Shown here: positions 43,235 through 56,105 of the stretch, one piece after another | How positions within the stretch are numbered: position 1 is the first letter of the stretch | How the letters are laid out: every line of letters begins with the position of its first letter | Origin: Chrysoperla carnea | Taxonomy: Eukaryota; Arthropoda; Insecta; Neuroptera; Chrysopidae | Direction of reading: 5' to 3' | NCBI RefSeq assembly: GCF_905475395.1 | Contig: NC_058337.1 | Span: forward strand, 12,140,983-12,204,982 | Length of the DNA stretch: 64,000 bases | Translations under genes and position numbers: made by a program | Notes under the pieces: model-generated | What the model was told of the DNA's origin: nothing | What the model saw: only the letters and a program-made list of their open reading frames with translations | Databases searched by the model: none

Positions 43235-43590
43235 TTTAAAAACTCTCTCACTTGAAATGGGTTACTATGCCGAGCAATGACGTTTGCAGCCGAGTAACTT
43301 GCTACGCTCGTAAGATAATTTTTGCTGAAATATTTAGTCAGAGACATCGACTGTTTATTTCTGTCTTTCATTGCACTTGTAATCAATCAATTGCTTTTGC
43401 TCTGGTTCACTTTTTTGACAAACAGATTTGTGATTTGTTTCCAAATGCCGTTTCACAGATGATAACATACCGTTGTTCTACATACCGCTGTTTCAGAGCA
43501 TAAAACACACTTCGCTTTATCGCCATTACTAATCTGCCATATTTCTCAATCCACCAAGATTGAAATTCCCTGCTACAGTGTTACACTTTC
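43235..43590 (-). pseudogene. hAT transposase N-terminal BED zinc-finger fragment
   Basis: On the minus strand: FQSWWIEKYGRLV, then GDKAKCVLCSETAV with the C-x2-C pair, YHL, a frameshift, KRHLETNHKSVCQKS with the H-x4-H pair, and LTKYFSKNYLTSVASYSAAN then VIARHSNPFQVREFLKS. These are the BED finger and the following 'A..ia..gKPF..gEF.k' block. Frameshifts and stops make it inactive. Confidence 0.72.
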
Positions 43591-43683
43591 TCATACTGTC
43601 TTGTATATTAAGGTTATGTATATTAAGGTTATAGAGCCGCTACAGAAATTAAAAACACAACGCTAAAGAAAAAAAACACCAGT

Positions 43684-43844
43684 AACTTAAAATTTTGAGT
43701 CATTGTTCTTAAATATGTCAAGCAGTCACAATTAAATTTTTGACTTCATTTGATTTCTCAACATATTTAACAACAAACTCAAAATTTAAGTTCAGCCAGC
43801 CAGTTCATTAAATGTTTTATAAAACATTTATTGAACTGGCTGGC
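43684..43844. repeat. Nested inverted repeats inside hAT element 2
   Basis: 43795-43844 is a nearly perfect 50-bp palindrome (arms start GCCAGCCAGTTCA). Immediately left, 43684-43724 pairs imperfectly with 43757-43794 (ACTTAAA.TTTTGAGT arms). Together they could form two adjacent cruciforms. Confidence 0.85.
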
Positions 43845-43957
43845 TAATGCTTAGGCCATTCATACAACAGAAAGATAGTCCAAGTATGAAAGCTATTTTA
43901 TTGAATGATAACCGGTCGTGTGCCGCGTGCCTTTGGTTCGCCATCCCTGTTTTAGAC

Positions 43958-45900
43958 TATTTCATTAACCAAGCTATTCACATCACTTAGTTTCAGTATC
44001 AGCAAGTAAGTGATGTGCGTAGTGTTTTGAATTGTTTGAAGTGAATTAACCGCACCCAGCCATAAGAAACCATTAAAAGTACATCCTGTATGTAGTTCGA
44101 ATACTGAAATACTACAATTTATAGAATCTGTGCAGTTATACTTTTTGAATATACATTAAGTAGATACACCAACGTACGCTTACTTATAAGTATAAGAAAT
44201 AAGTGAAAGTAATCGTCTACTCCCTTGCAGCTTAGTTTTATATTTATGGGAGGGTTCTTAAGGTTCGTCATACTTTCGATTAATATCCGTAGAAGACAGA
44301 ATTTACGAAATCCGAACACATTTTTGCAAACTTCTGCTGAAAAGAAGAATTTTTATATTCATCGCAAATCGGTTGATTAAAAAATGGAAAAGTGGCCTTT
44401 TAAAAATAAAGTTTGATCTAAAAGTTTACGGTTAATGATTCAAAATGATGAGGAGAAAGAATTAATTTTGCTATTTTTTTTCTGATTTTTGTAAGGGCTT
44501 TACCACGTTGTCGCGGCTCTCACTGTTCTTCTTGGATGAAATTCGCAGTAATCCAATGGACTCGATCAGAATGTATACTAAATAAAAAAAGCATTACCCA
44601 TTTAAAATAGTTTCTTGTTTCTATTTCACTTGCACGTCATCGCGTCATCAACAGAGAGCGCCAAAAGGAATGCGTTTAACACCTCAAAATTATTCTCTAT
44701 TTTAAATATTTTTTTACACTTAATTACAGCATTTTTAAACAGTATTTATATTTTTTATTATGTTATAACGGTGTAAACAATGAATTAAAAATTAAAAAAA
44801 AATACATGAATATTCTCTATTGATCATAGTGTCCGAAAAATGCCGCGATTTCAGAACGATAACTCAAATATATGTTATCATGCTCATTTGAAAACGCAGT
44901 ACTTTCGAAAAAACTAATTCACTCACGAAGTTTCAAGTATGTATTTATCATTTAAAAAAAATCGTGGTGTAAAACGGTATGTTAGACAGAGGGACGATCT
45001 AGGCAACTATCCCCTGTACAAAATAAATTAACGGATATATTGTTATTAAAATGAAAACTAATTTATTATTTTAAATGTTAAAAAAAGTACAATTGAATCG
45101 TGATATATCTTATTAAAATGGAAATGGGAAAAACCAATTAAATTGATATTATTGAATAAGATGTGATGATACGTCATTTGTATTCACTTAGGACTATTTA
45201 TATAAGTACAATTGAGGCTGGACAGAAATTTCTTTAAATTATTTTGTATAAATAAAGGGCGTAGAAGCAACTTTTAGTTAAAAAAATCAAACAATTTAAA
45301 AATAAATAAAATGTAAAAAAAATTTCTTGCTTCTCATTTTTATAAAATAAAAAAAAAATTAATTTTTGACAATAAATTCGATGTGAGTTTTTGAAACTAT
45401 CAACAATTTTCTACATGCTCTGATTTTTAGAAATATAAAAATCGATTTTCGTTCTCATTTTCAAAATGAATTTTTACAATTTTTTGTTTTTAACTTCTTT
45501 AAGTATGCTTTAAACAATTCAGTCGCACTTTTCTATGAACGTGTTTTTGCAGGCAAATCTATACCATTATTTTCTTAATTATATATGTCTTCCGCCTGAT
45601 ACCAATTTTGATTGGTTAACAGATCGGTGTAGATCTGTTTATACCATATGAATAGGTAAGTTCAAGGGAAAATAGTAGGTACAGCAAAATTGGTTAAATT
45701 AAAGTGGGTTACGTTGTAGCCAATATAATTTATGTAGATTCACAATATAAATAAATTTAAAATTTTCATTTAAAAATCAAATTTTATATGCAAATACTCA
45801 ATAATCTTAATTACATTAAACAAAACAATTTTTTTTTGATTTACCTATGTTAAGTGTATATCCCGGAATCATGTACATCCATTCCCGGAATCTGGTTCAA
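43958..45900. other. No gene identified
   Basis: AT-rich, with no long frame and no repeat boundary recognised. Confidence 0.45.
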
Positions 45901-46125
45901 AGCCAAATTTTATTACGGAACTAGAGACAAAGTCCAGAAAATTAACGTTTTATACTATAAATTAAAGACTTTGGCGTGAAAAAATGATCAAAACTAATTC
46001 TCAATAAATCATTTTGTACGATAAACCAATTTTTATAGTGGAAATATTTATATTTAGTTCAATAATCAGCTTCAAAGTGCATCATGCCTAAGCATCCCGT
46101 AATATAATGATACATTTACATGATT
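45901..46125 (+). repeat. Dispersed repeat, inverse of 54880-55065
   Basis: Shares AAATTAAAGACTTTGGCGTG, AACTAATTCTCAATAAATCA, TAGTGGAAATATTTATATTT and GCATCCCGTAATAT with the reverse complement of 54880-55065. Confidence 0.8.
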
Positions 46126-46148
46126 TACCTTACTTAATCACTACATAG

Positions 46149-46632
46149 TATAAAACAAAGTCGCTTTCTCTGTCCCTATGTCCCTTTGTATGCTTAAATC
46201 TTTGAAACTACGCAACGGATTTTGATGCGGTTTTTTTTAATAGATAGAGTGATTCAAGAGGAAGGTTTATATGTATAATAACATCCATTAAATAGTGGAG
46301 AAGTACTGCTATTTTTGAGGTTAATAGTTAAAAATGTAAAAAGTAAATAAGTAAAAATGTAGTGTATGAATTTAGATATTCCAAAGATAGCAGGAAATCT
46401 TCATGGTATAGGGAAAGGGGGATTGTTTTACTCCAAATTTAAAGCGTGCAGGCCACGGGCAGTAATGAATAAATCAAAACTACTGGATCGATTTTAATCA
46501 CATAGGCTATATATTTTATACCCGTGCGAAGCCAGAGCGGGCCGCTATGTTTTTATATACAACCTTCACAGTTTTTCTGTAGTGTATTTAGTATCAGCGT
46601 TGCACCCGTGCGAAGCCGGGGCGGGTCGCTAG
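46149..46632 (+). mobile_element. Helitron-like element with duplicated 3' end
   Basis: It begins near AAAACAAAGTCGCTTTCTCT and ends GTGCGAAGCCGGGGCGGGTC then GCTAG followed by T. A second, slightly diverged 3' end (CCCGTGCGAAGCCAGAGCGG) lies inside at about 46521. The opening and the 'ACTACGCAACGGATTTTGAT' segment occur in many arthropod Helitron-type repeats. The 5' boundary is uncertain. Confidence 0.55.
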
Positions 46633-48650
46633 TTGAGATATAAAATAATGCCACTTCATGTTGGTCCTTGATTATAAAGACATAAAAATCGTTACATAAT
46701 TAGTGAAATAATTTTAATTTTGAAATAATATATAATAATTTATTGGAATTTATATAAAATAAAATAAATGTACAGGTGTAAAAAATAATTATTAGATATT
46801 AAATTCTACAAAATACATAAATTTTAATATGACATGAAGACTATGATGTGCAACATATTTTCATGACTGGCACATAAATATTAAATTAACTTTTTGCAAA
46901 AAATAACAAAATTAATCTTCAGTTTTAAACAAGTTTATTTTATAAATATATTATTTATTAGAACATTGTTGGGTTTGGCTTTTTGATTTTATACATTTCG
47001 TTACGGCATATTTTATATTTATAAAAATCATAATAGTAAATACAAGTACTTATGTAGTATTACTGTATAACATACACACAGATTCATCATCGATTTATAA
47101 TAAAAATGATAAATTAATTGTGTCTATCTACCTTTAGTATTCGTCGCCGGTTGCTTTCAACACATTTTGCGTGACATTTTGAAGCGTGACCGATGTTTTT
47201 TGCACAGAAACTGATCACACTTTAAGATGTGGTGCAATTTGTGACGAAAAGAGTCGATGCACAGTGGAGCATTTATTACAAATTTACGGACAAAATATAA
47301 TGAAAAGATTTTTATGCTCAAAACTGATTCCAAAGACTATTTAGATGCAAAAATAATTTTTATTTGGCAATAATAAAAAAAAATTTTCAGTCAATTGTCT
47401 TCAAACTCAATTATTTCATTTTCGTCTTAAATTTTTTTTTGCTTCTGAGCCCCTTTTTTTAGCTATGATAGCTTTTGTTTCCACGTAAGGGGATTTTGGA
47501 AGTAACAAATTTTTACTGGAAAATTGCTTGCTCCTTTTTTTTTTGACTATTGACTTAATCCATCTACCGCACGGATCTCTGTTAATCTTAATCCCTATGC
47601 TTCTCTCAGTCTTAAAAGAAACGACTCAAGTTCGCGCAAGATTTTGTTTTGTAAATATGTTATAAAATACTTAATTTTTGCCCTGTTACAAAAAATCTCC
47701 CTTTTCTGAGGCTCAACATTTAAAAAAATCTAGCACAAAATTAATTCCACCAAAAATACTAATACTAATGTAGTGATCCAAATGCTCATTTTTTGGAAAA
47801 CGGACTCGACGAGGTTGAAAGATGTCAGATCAATCGATCTATCGGTATGACAAGAGAGCTATCGATTGTGGCTAATATAAGTAAATAACTACGATTCAAG
47901 TCTTGCGTATTGTAATTTCTCACGACTCGTACTATTCTAGGTAATAATTATATTGAATTCAAAGTTGGCAATATTGAAATAATTGCTCATAATAGTCTAC
48001 ATAATTTTCTTGGAATGTTTCGAAAAGGCAGAAACACTGCGATCCTTTTTTGCATCTTGAGAGGAGCGGATATCACTGACCAGTTCAGTTGACCTGGCGA
48101 ATCACACAGGTGTTCAGAGTCATCGGAAGTCAATATTAATGATTTTTGAAAAACTAGAATAGTTTATTATAGCAATGTATATAAAATATAAAAATTAGAG
48201 GAGGATGATTAAGCAAGACACTACAAGTTCGATCTGATGGATCCCTGATGCACTCAGAGAACACACTTAACCATCAGCCAATCAAGCTAGGCAATTAAGT
48301 CTTCACTTAGACACATGAGTACGAAAATGAAATGCATATTTACCAATAAAAAACAAATTAAATGCACTCGTGTCTTTTTGAAAGATGTTTTCGTTCGATG
48401 ATAAAATAATAAAGTGGCAATTTCATTAATAAATTTTTTCTTGCGAAACTAGCAATCTTAAATATGTTTATTATAATAACTGTAATTTTGTAAAAGTCAA
48501 CATTTATTTTTACACGATTTTCTGAAACAATTTTCAAGGTTCATTTATACATTTCATGGACTCATAATACACAAAAGTTAAGTTGATTTATTAATGAAAC
48601 AATAGAGCATATTTACATTACACATAAGTGAAGAATATCTGCGAAGTGAA
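46633..48650. other. No gene identified
   Basis: AT-rich, with no reading frame of interest on either strand. Confidence 0.45.
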
Positions 48651-48654
48651 GAAT

Positions 48655-49300
48655 ACTTTACTATCTTATATATTATTACTCTAGCAAGTTTTTTTCCGTC
48701 CTACCCTTATCTTCCTTATTCCTTTACCAAATTCGCTAGTAAAAACACGCTAGACAAATAATTTAAACGGAAAAATATCATAAATCTAAATAAGTGAAAA
48801 CAAACAATTGACTGGGTTAATTGTTGAAATACCATTTATAGACAGTGTTAATTACGCTGTCACATTACACATGCATATATGTCATAGATGTATAACTGAT
48901 ATTCCCATATAATACATACTACACAATTGAGCCTAATTTGCGCACTCACGGATAAACATTGATGTTTAATAAAAAATGTTTCAAACAAAAGTGGTTAATT
49001 TTTTTATAAGGAACATTTTTTTATAAGAAACTTTTGTTCTATCTCCAACGGTTTGCAAAATGGGTCCGACGAAACCAAGAACCAATTGACCTATGTTGCT
49101 CATTTACGAAATTGATTTCACTTTTTACATCCTGAACACGCTATAAAAATTGATATCAGCTTGAAAATGGACTAATTAATTGATTTTATGAACACTTATA
49201 CCAAAATTTTTTTGGTAGCATCAATATTTTTAAGCGTTACCTTAATATGTTTCATGTATACATATGGTATGAAAATTTCATATAAACATGGTATCAAGTT
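48655..49300 (+). repeat. Composite repeat: CTCTAGCAAG unit plus CGGAC-family copy
   Basis: 48655-48785 (TATTATTACTCTAGCAAGTT, CGCTAGACAAATAATTT, AAAAATATCATAAAT) recurs at 49985-50180. 48788-49300 is a CGGAC-family copy that has lost its CGGAC core (AAAATGGACTAATTAATTGA remains). Confidence 0.75.
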
Positions 49301-49984
49301 AATGATTTTTTTCCTGTAAGTGCCTCAACAACCTTAATAGTAATTATAATTATTATAATTTATTTTTAATTAATTTTTCTATCGTAAATTTATGGAACAA
49401 ATTTTAACTAAAACGGTTTTTTTTTTGGGTTGGAGTTTTTTTTTAAGTTATGGGATAGTATTAAATAGAGGATAAACGAAACCAAGAACAATTGATATTA
49501 TTGTTATAAGCTTAGATTCATTTTTTCATCCAAAATTTAACTGCTTTTGACAGAAAATTTTTGACTTCTTCTCTTTAAGAGTAGTAATTTCAAAGATCTA
49601 AGCTTTAAAAGTTGTCATTGTAACGTGGAACTTGACTTTTATGAAGTTTCATCTAAATGTGGAATTCTGAGAATCAGATAGCTGACACGGATAACGATCT
49701 TGGATCAATTGTACATTTCTTTTCATACCCAACACATTATCTCGAGAATATTTGGGTTGTTGAGACCTTCACTTAAAAGATAAAGTACATTTGTAAAAAA
49801 TATTACGTTGTATGATACTTTGAAAATGGAAGAATAGATGTAATGCATACAAAGTGTTATACAAGTTATAAAATGTATTTTAACTATTGCTGTTATTTTC
49901 GTTTGTGAATAAAAACCGTCGAAGTGAAGGCTTACAAATGAGCAGATACTTTTCGAAAAGACGCAGAAATGTATCATCATAATC
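49301..49984. other. No gene identified
   Basis: AT-rich sequence. The 87-codon minus-strand frame at 49723-49986 has no recognisable features. Confidence 0.45.
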
Positions 49985-50420
49985 ATTGTATATTATTACT
50001 CTAGCAAGTTTTTTTTGTCCCACCCTTATCTTCGTTATTCCTTTATCAAATTCCATGATTCACCTCTCATTTTCAAGATTAATATGTCTTGGGTTTGACG
50101 AAAATTATAGTTACGGTCTAAAAATGTACCGCTTAGGAAAAAACCCGCTAGACAAATAATTTGAACGAAAAAATATCATAAATTTAAATAAATTTAAATA
50201 ATAAGTTTATTAGGTAAACATGTTAGTTTTTACAGATGCTCTCTTAATACTCTAGACATATAATTATTATTTTTAATACCATATTCTCTACGAAATTTGT
50301 TGTTTGTAGTTTTTAGTGACGGGTACAGGGTAGCCTCGGGTTATGGTAACTATGGGAGTCGAATTCCGAACGGGTTGAACTATTATTTAATATTATCAAG
50401 GAATTTAAATTATTTGGACT
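49985..50420 (+). repeat. CTCTAGCAAG repeat joined to a second dispersed repeat
   Basis: 49985-50180 matches 48655-48785. 50215-50400 matches 54010-54225: CATGTTAGTTTTTACAGATG, CTCTAGACATATAATTA, CTACGAAATTTGTTGTTTGT, GGTAACTA.GGGAG. Confidence 0.75.
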
Positions 50421-52750
50421 TCATTGTGTAATTTTAAAATATTACGCCTTTGCGGCCTCTAATGTAATTGAAAAATAAAACTAATTCAAATCCAATTGAT
50501 AGCATATTTCGTAAAATTTGTTTTTAGGTGTGCTTAGACCTAGAGCTCCATATATATGAAAGTTAAAAATGTGAAGGTGTAAAGGTGGTCTCTGTTAAAT
50601 ATTTGAATAAAAGAATAAAAAAATGCAATAGGGTAAAGTGCGTACACTATATAATTATTAGATAGCAAGCAACCGACATAATAATTGTCTACTTACTTTT
50701 GTTTTTAAATAAAATAAAGTCAAATTTATTTAGGGTTAAGAGTAAAAAGCTTTTATTTTCAATTATTTACAAATTGACTGATCAGTTTCTACCAAAATTT
50801 TTGCTTGGTGAGTATATGTTATGCCATTCTTTGTTTTAAATGCAACGTGAAATGTAGAGAAAGAAAAGTTTGATAAGATTTATCGCATGTACCTTGGATC
50901 ACAACAACGTACTGCGCCACTGATCAATGATTATACATAAAGTCCAATTTACTCTGCGTAAATAAAAAAGCAGTTAAATTGTTCATTCAAGGTGCATTTG
51001 GATACGATTCATGGTACGTTAGGGGCTTGTATCGTGAATCACATGTGTATAAAATATAAATATGGTTTTTATCATGAATATTTTATCCCTATCCCTATAT
51101 ATTATAAATGTGAAAGTAAGGATGTTTGTTTGTTTATTTGTTACGCTTTCACGCAAAAACTAGCGATTGTATTTGAATGAAACTATACAACAATATACCT
51201 CATAAATCAGAATAATAGACATGAGTTATAATTTATAATGAAAAAAAAATATTAAATTTAATCTGACATTACTGCTCCATCTATGATCATCGTTTTGAAC
51301 CATAAATTAAAGATTTCTGTATAATAATCTAAAATAGTAAATGTCAAACAATTCATGGCTATCTTTTCTGGTATACTCAATAAATTATGACTATTTTACA
51401 CTTAAAATAATTATAAACTGTGCATATATCTTAGCTGTGTAAAACAATCCCTTCGAGTGTTATGGAATAGGCATTAGTGAGATCAAGAGAGGTGGAGGCT
51501 ATGAAGCGGTGGTTTTTACTTTTAAGTTCAGTGAAGCGGACGGGTATCAAGGTAGTCATTAATAAATGCATAGTATTTAGAGGAATAATAGTGCTATATA
51601 TAGAAACTATTTCCATTATTCTATCATAAAATATAGTTGCAAAGAACAAATAAATGTAAATTGTGATTCTAGGCGCGACACTCTCGCCTATTTGATTACA
51701 ATACTATATTATTAATATATTATTGCACTAATTCACGTTTGAACTCGTCCTATATTCATTTAAATACAAAAATTTTAATATAAAAATTTGATTAATTGTT
51801 TTTTTAAATTAAATTATGAATATTTGATGTTTTATTGTTTTTCACCATCCTCTCACAAACAATAATATATAGAATCTTTTGTTATTTTAATTTCAATGCC
51901 AACTTTCGAAACAAAAGTTATTAATATTTTTCTAATTTAAAAAAAAAAAATTTATTATTCTGTATTATTTAAAAATATTTATCTGTGAATTTTGTCGTTA
52001 TTTAGTAATATAAAAAAAGTAAATATCTATTAAAGTAATTAAGATAGTTATTAATTATAACGGAATCTTTTATTAATCATCATTGAATGAATATCTTTTT
52101 ATTAGTTAACCTTGTAATCGATACAAATATGTAATCTTTTATGAAGATATTCAATCGTGTGTTGGATTGTAGTCATTAATAAAAGTTTTCAAATTATTGA
52201 TTGTTTATTTGTGAATAATTATTCATTTCCTTGTTCTACTAATGGAAGTATTGTTACCGCGAAAACGCATGTTGAGTTTTCAACGTTTTTAATAGAAATA
52301 TTATTAAAAAAAAAAAAATTCATTAACTTGAAACGGCGGCAAAATTAAAAGTTTGTCGGATCCAGGACTTAAAAAGCGCTGGTCTGTCAATAATACACGA
52401 TAATAAATGCATGGCGTTTACTACAATGCTGGTATGGTATAGAGACAGATACTATAGTATCTATGTTAAAATAAGTAATATTACAGTATTGGCTATCCAC
52501 CAGAAGTATTGTGGGTATCGCCAACCTAACGCCCATACTGCATTGACTCTCAATGGTCAAATCAGTATTTCGTTCACAGCGATACTAAGATAGTGATATT
52601 CACAAAAATTTCGCACCGTGTATCCTTACTTCCTGTCGTGGGATTACCTCAGAACCACACACAAGAAATTTTAGAAGATATATAAAATTCCCAAAAATTA
52701 GCTAGCTTAACATAAGATAAATGGGGAAACAGCATTGATTTTAATGAAAC
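50421..52750. other. No gene identified; one Helitron-type scrap
   Basis: 51090-51230 (TATATTATAAATGTGAAAGT, AAGGATGTTTGTTTGTTTA, CGCTTTCACGCAAAAACTA) resembles the 5' part of insect non-autonomous Helitrons. The rest is AT-rich with no gene. Confidence 0.4.
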
Positions 52751-52817
52751 TTTTTGAAACGTGTTTATAGGGCCCCAAGAACATTCAGTAAACTTAACTT
52801 AGTTAGACCAAATTATT

Positions 52818-53225
52818 TGAAATGCTTATTTTGGCTTATAATGGTTATCAAATAGGTATTTTTGGTCGCAGAATACGAATCCGATGTTCGATTACACTGA
52901 TTCTATGATGTCTTCCGAAAATCATGAGTTTAGTGTCAAAAAAGTGAAATTCTTGTAAAAAAATGACAAAAGTTTTCGAAATACGTGACAGAATCCGTAT
53001 CTGACATCAGATTCGTAATGAGCGACCAAAAATATCTCTTAGATAACATTTTGAACGATAAATACTTAGTTTTCCGTTTTGTGCCAAAAAGTGGACCATC
53101 GGGTCAAAAATGGCATGGTTTTTGGAATACTTGGTAGAATTAGTGTAATTTGACATCGAATTCGTTTTCAGCGGCCAAAAATACCTACTAAATGACAATT
53201 TTAAACCAAAATAAGCAGTTTAAAT
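52818..53225. repeat. Three modules of one repeat in mixed orientation
   Basis: The word TAGGTATTTTTGG(T/C)CGC with GAATCCGATGT/GAATTCGATGT occurs forward at about 52850 and in reverse at about 53020-53040 and 53165-53185. The first and last modules also share GCTTATTTTGG and ATTACACT.ATTCTA, giving a long imperfect inverted repeat. Confidence 0.75.
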
Positions 53226-53600
53226 AAATGTGGGCTACATATGCCCCCCAGGGTGAGTAGTCTGTAGCATCTGTAGGTGATAAATTTTCGAGATAGTCTT
53301 GGATAGCTTCTTGCTTTAATTTCTCCAAAAGTCGTGTTAAATTTTGAACAGCCTTGTTGAATGAGTTTTTATCTCTAGGTTATACCTTGAGTAGTGTTTG
53401 CTCTGCTCTTCTTTGAAATTGTAGGCGTTGATTTGAATGCAGCTGATTGTACAGTTCTGTAAAATCTACTACCGTTATTTCAAGTTCCTCTTCTGTTTTA
53501 TAGGCTTTTGTAAAACTGTATTTGTGTCAATGTAGTCTATAAATGGCCTAAACGTTAATTTTAAATTTTTAAGGAATTTGAAAGACTGATTAAATTGCAT
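53226..53600 (-). pseudogene. Jockey-type LINE ORF2 remnant (endonuclease-RT linker)
   Basis: The minus strand reads TEEELEITVVDFTELYNQLH, a stop, then KNSFNKAVQNLTRLLEKLKQ and AIQDYLENLSPTDATDYSPW. The last block is the conserved 'yL..LtPt.atDYSlWkat' sequence just before the reverse transcriptase in Jockey/I-type LINEs. No RT follows. Confidence 0.68.
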
Positions 53601-53989
53601 CATTTTCTACAAAAGGCCAAGGTCATTCTTAAGTAATTATCAATCAGGAAACCTTGACGTTGATATTTTAAATAGGTAATTTGTAGATCAACTTAAAAAT
53701 CTCCTTTTTGTACTTTGGCAGTAGAGAAACTTTTTTTTGCACCTTAAATTCTTCAGATTGATTAGCTTCAATGTAATATCACTAATGTAAAATTAATTGT
53801 TTCTGAAGCTTTACCAAAAAATTACTCAAACTTTCTTTTTGCTTAGATAGATAAGATGTAATCTGTTCATCAACGAATAAAAAAATCATTAACCTGTCAG
53901 TAATCTCGTTATGAGCATTTTGCTCACACTCGATTTAAAATATAAACAATTTTTATTTTTCAAGCAGTTGAAACTTTTTCTATCTATAG

Positions 53990-54230
53990 TTATTAAAAAT
54001 ATATTTTTCTAAACATGTTAGTTTTTACAGATGCTCTCCTAATCCTCTAGACATATAATTACTATTTTTAATACATGTTCTCCTAATATTAATTGAAGAA
54101 CTTTTGAGTTTTTCATCACTTTTCTACGAAATTTGTTGTTTGTTGTTTATAACCACAGATACAGAGTAGCCTTAGGTTACGGTAACTACGGGAGCGGAAT
54201 TCCTCACGGATCGAGCTAGTAATATGTTAA
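53990..54230 (+). repeat. Dispersed repeat, second copy of 50215-50400
   Basis: Carries an extra 55 bp after ATACATGTTCTCC relative to the 50.2-kb copy; otherwise collinear. Confidence 0.8.
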
Positions 54231-54879
54231 TAAACTATCGAGACTTTTTAAAATTATGTTTGAATAAATTGTAAATTAACTAATTATAATGACCCACATG
54301 TTTACATAACAAGGTGTAAATTAACTGCATCAAAGAATTATTACAGACAGAAATTTTTCTTAAAATGGTCTTTCATGGTCGACGTAGGTATTTTTACACA
54401 TAAATACAAATGTTTTTAAGTATAAATAATAAATCTATATAATCAATCTCTCAACACATAAATTTCAGGAAGAACCGCCTTCATAATTAGTGACGTATAA
54501 TACAACAGAATGTGTAGTGCTTATAAGATCCGTTGTTGTGCGATCAAACACACGACCAATCACGATTTTTTTAAATTTATTTACTTTTATTTTTATTTTT
54601 CTAATAATCTCATAACCTTTCAATCTTTAAAGATGTTCATAATTATTGAAATCAGTATGATTATTACTACAATCATATTAATAAGTATTAAGAAATATAT
54701 AATCATACGCTATTATTTAATAACTAATAAAATAATAAACACTTAGGAAGATATATTTATTCTAATATCTTTACATATCATCAGAGTCGAATTTGGTGTT
54801 ACTAACTTGAAGACATGGCTCAAAAAAATCGAGATTTATAACTGTAATAAGAAACTAAATGGTTAAAAAAAATTGAATT

Positions 54880-55065
54880 AAGGTAAGTGTACCATATTAC
54901 GGGATGTTAAGGCATAATGCACTTCGAAGCTGATTACTGAAATAAATATAAATATTTCCACTATAAAAATTGGTTAGTCGAATAAAATGATTTATTGAGA
55001 ATTAGTTTTGATCATATTTTCACGCCAAAGTCTTTAATTTATAGTATTAAACGTTAATTTTCTTT
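54880..55065 (-). repeat. Dispersed repeat, inverse of 45901-46125
   Basis: Begins ATATTACGGGATGTTAAGGC and ends ATTAAACGTTAATTTTC; collinear with the reverse complement of the 46-kb copy. Confidence 0.8.
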
Positions 55066-56100
55066 CCCCCTTAATCTCCTCGATCCCTCTTGAAAGTAGT
55101 CCATCATTTTCTTCATCAACTTTTTGTTTTTCCTAATTCTTCAACCATTTTTGATTGTTCAAGTTCACTGCCTTTCGCTTTTTGAATGTATGTATGGATG
55201 TTAGAAATTAGGTTCTTAAGTTCTAGCCTGTTTAGTATTAAAATTTAAGTTCTGTTAAGAATAAATCAAGAAATGTAGTAAAATTATCTTGTTCAATTAA
55301 ATTAATTACATTGTTTGGATTAAATTTAAATAATAGGAATTTTATGATATTTATTTTAAAAATTATCACCTTGGTGTGAAATGGCTTTTATTTTGATATT
55401 TATATTGTAACATTCTTTTCATCTAAGATTAAAACTAATTAATTTATTTTTATTATATAATTATTATTAGAAGTTGAACTGTAAACCAGTGTGAAAATTT
55501 CATGTTATATACCTAATTACTTTGTTTACATCAGGTATTAAATAAATATAATAAATTGACTTACCTGTTTAATTTATTGCGACTTTTTACTTTAGTTTAT
55601 TATTTACTATCTTAAAGTGTCTATTTGACTATTAGTATAATTTTATACTTCATATTCTTAGAGTTTTGCCAACTATTACCCAATAGCCTCGCTGGACAAT
55701 ATTGCAATTTTTCTCAAAAATAATAAAATCAAAATTAAGATAAATAATTAATAAAGAATTCTACGAAACTATAGAATAAACAAGCTGTGTTTTCTATCCT
55801 CCACCGTTTTTCTATATAAAAAACATAATATCTTTATCCGTCACAAAGAGATGGATAAAGAAGCACGAATGAAGTAGAATCTTATATCATTCGAATTTTT
55901 AATTCGCAATTCGCAAGCTTTCACACATTAGTTTTTAACGAATGTGGTATTAGTTCTCTCTTTCTGCGGAAAGTAAATTTGGCTTACATACTAAGCTATT
56001 TGCCGCAAAAGGCGAGTACATTTCTTTATGGTTAAAGAAAATGATTCTAATATACTTAAGAAAATAATACGATTTCCAATGAAAATCCTGCGGCACTTCA
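55066..56100. other. No gene identified
   Basis: AT-rich intergenic sequence, short frames only. Confidence 0.5.
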
Positions 56101-56105
56101 ATTTT

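Larger units (their letters stand above)
42669..43949. mobile_element. hAT element 2 (1281 bp, internally deleted)
   Basis: TTTTAGAC flanks both sides (42661-42668 and 43950-43957), a perfect 8-bp target duplication. Ends read CAGGAGTGGCGACC (left) and CAGGGATGGCGAACC (right, reverse complement). Minus-strand transposase fragments from both the N-terminal zinc finger and C-terminal dimerisation domain remain, so the middle was deleted. Confidence 0.92.
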
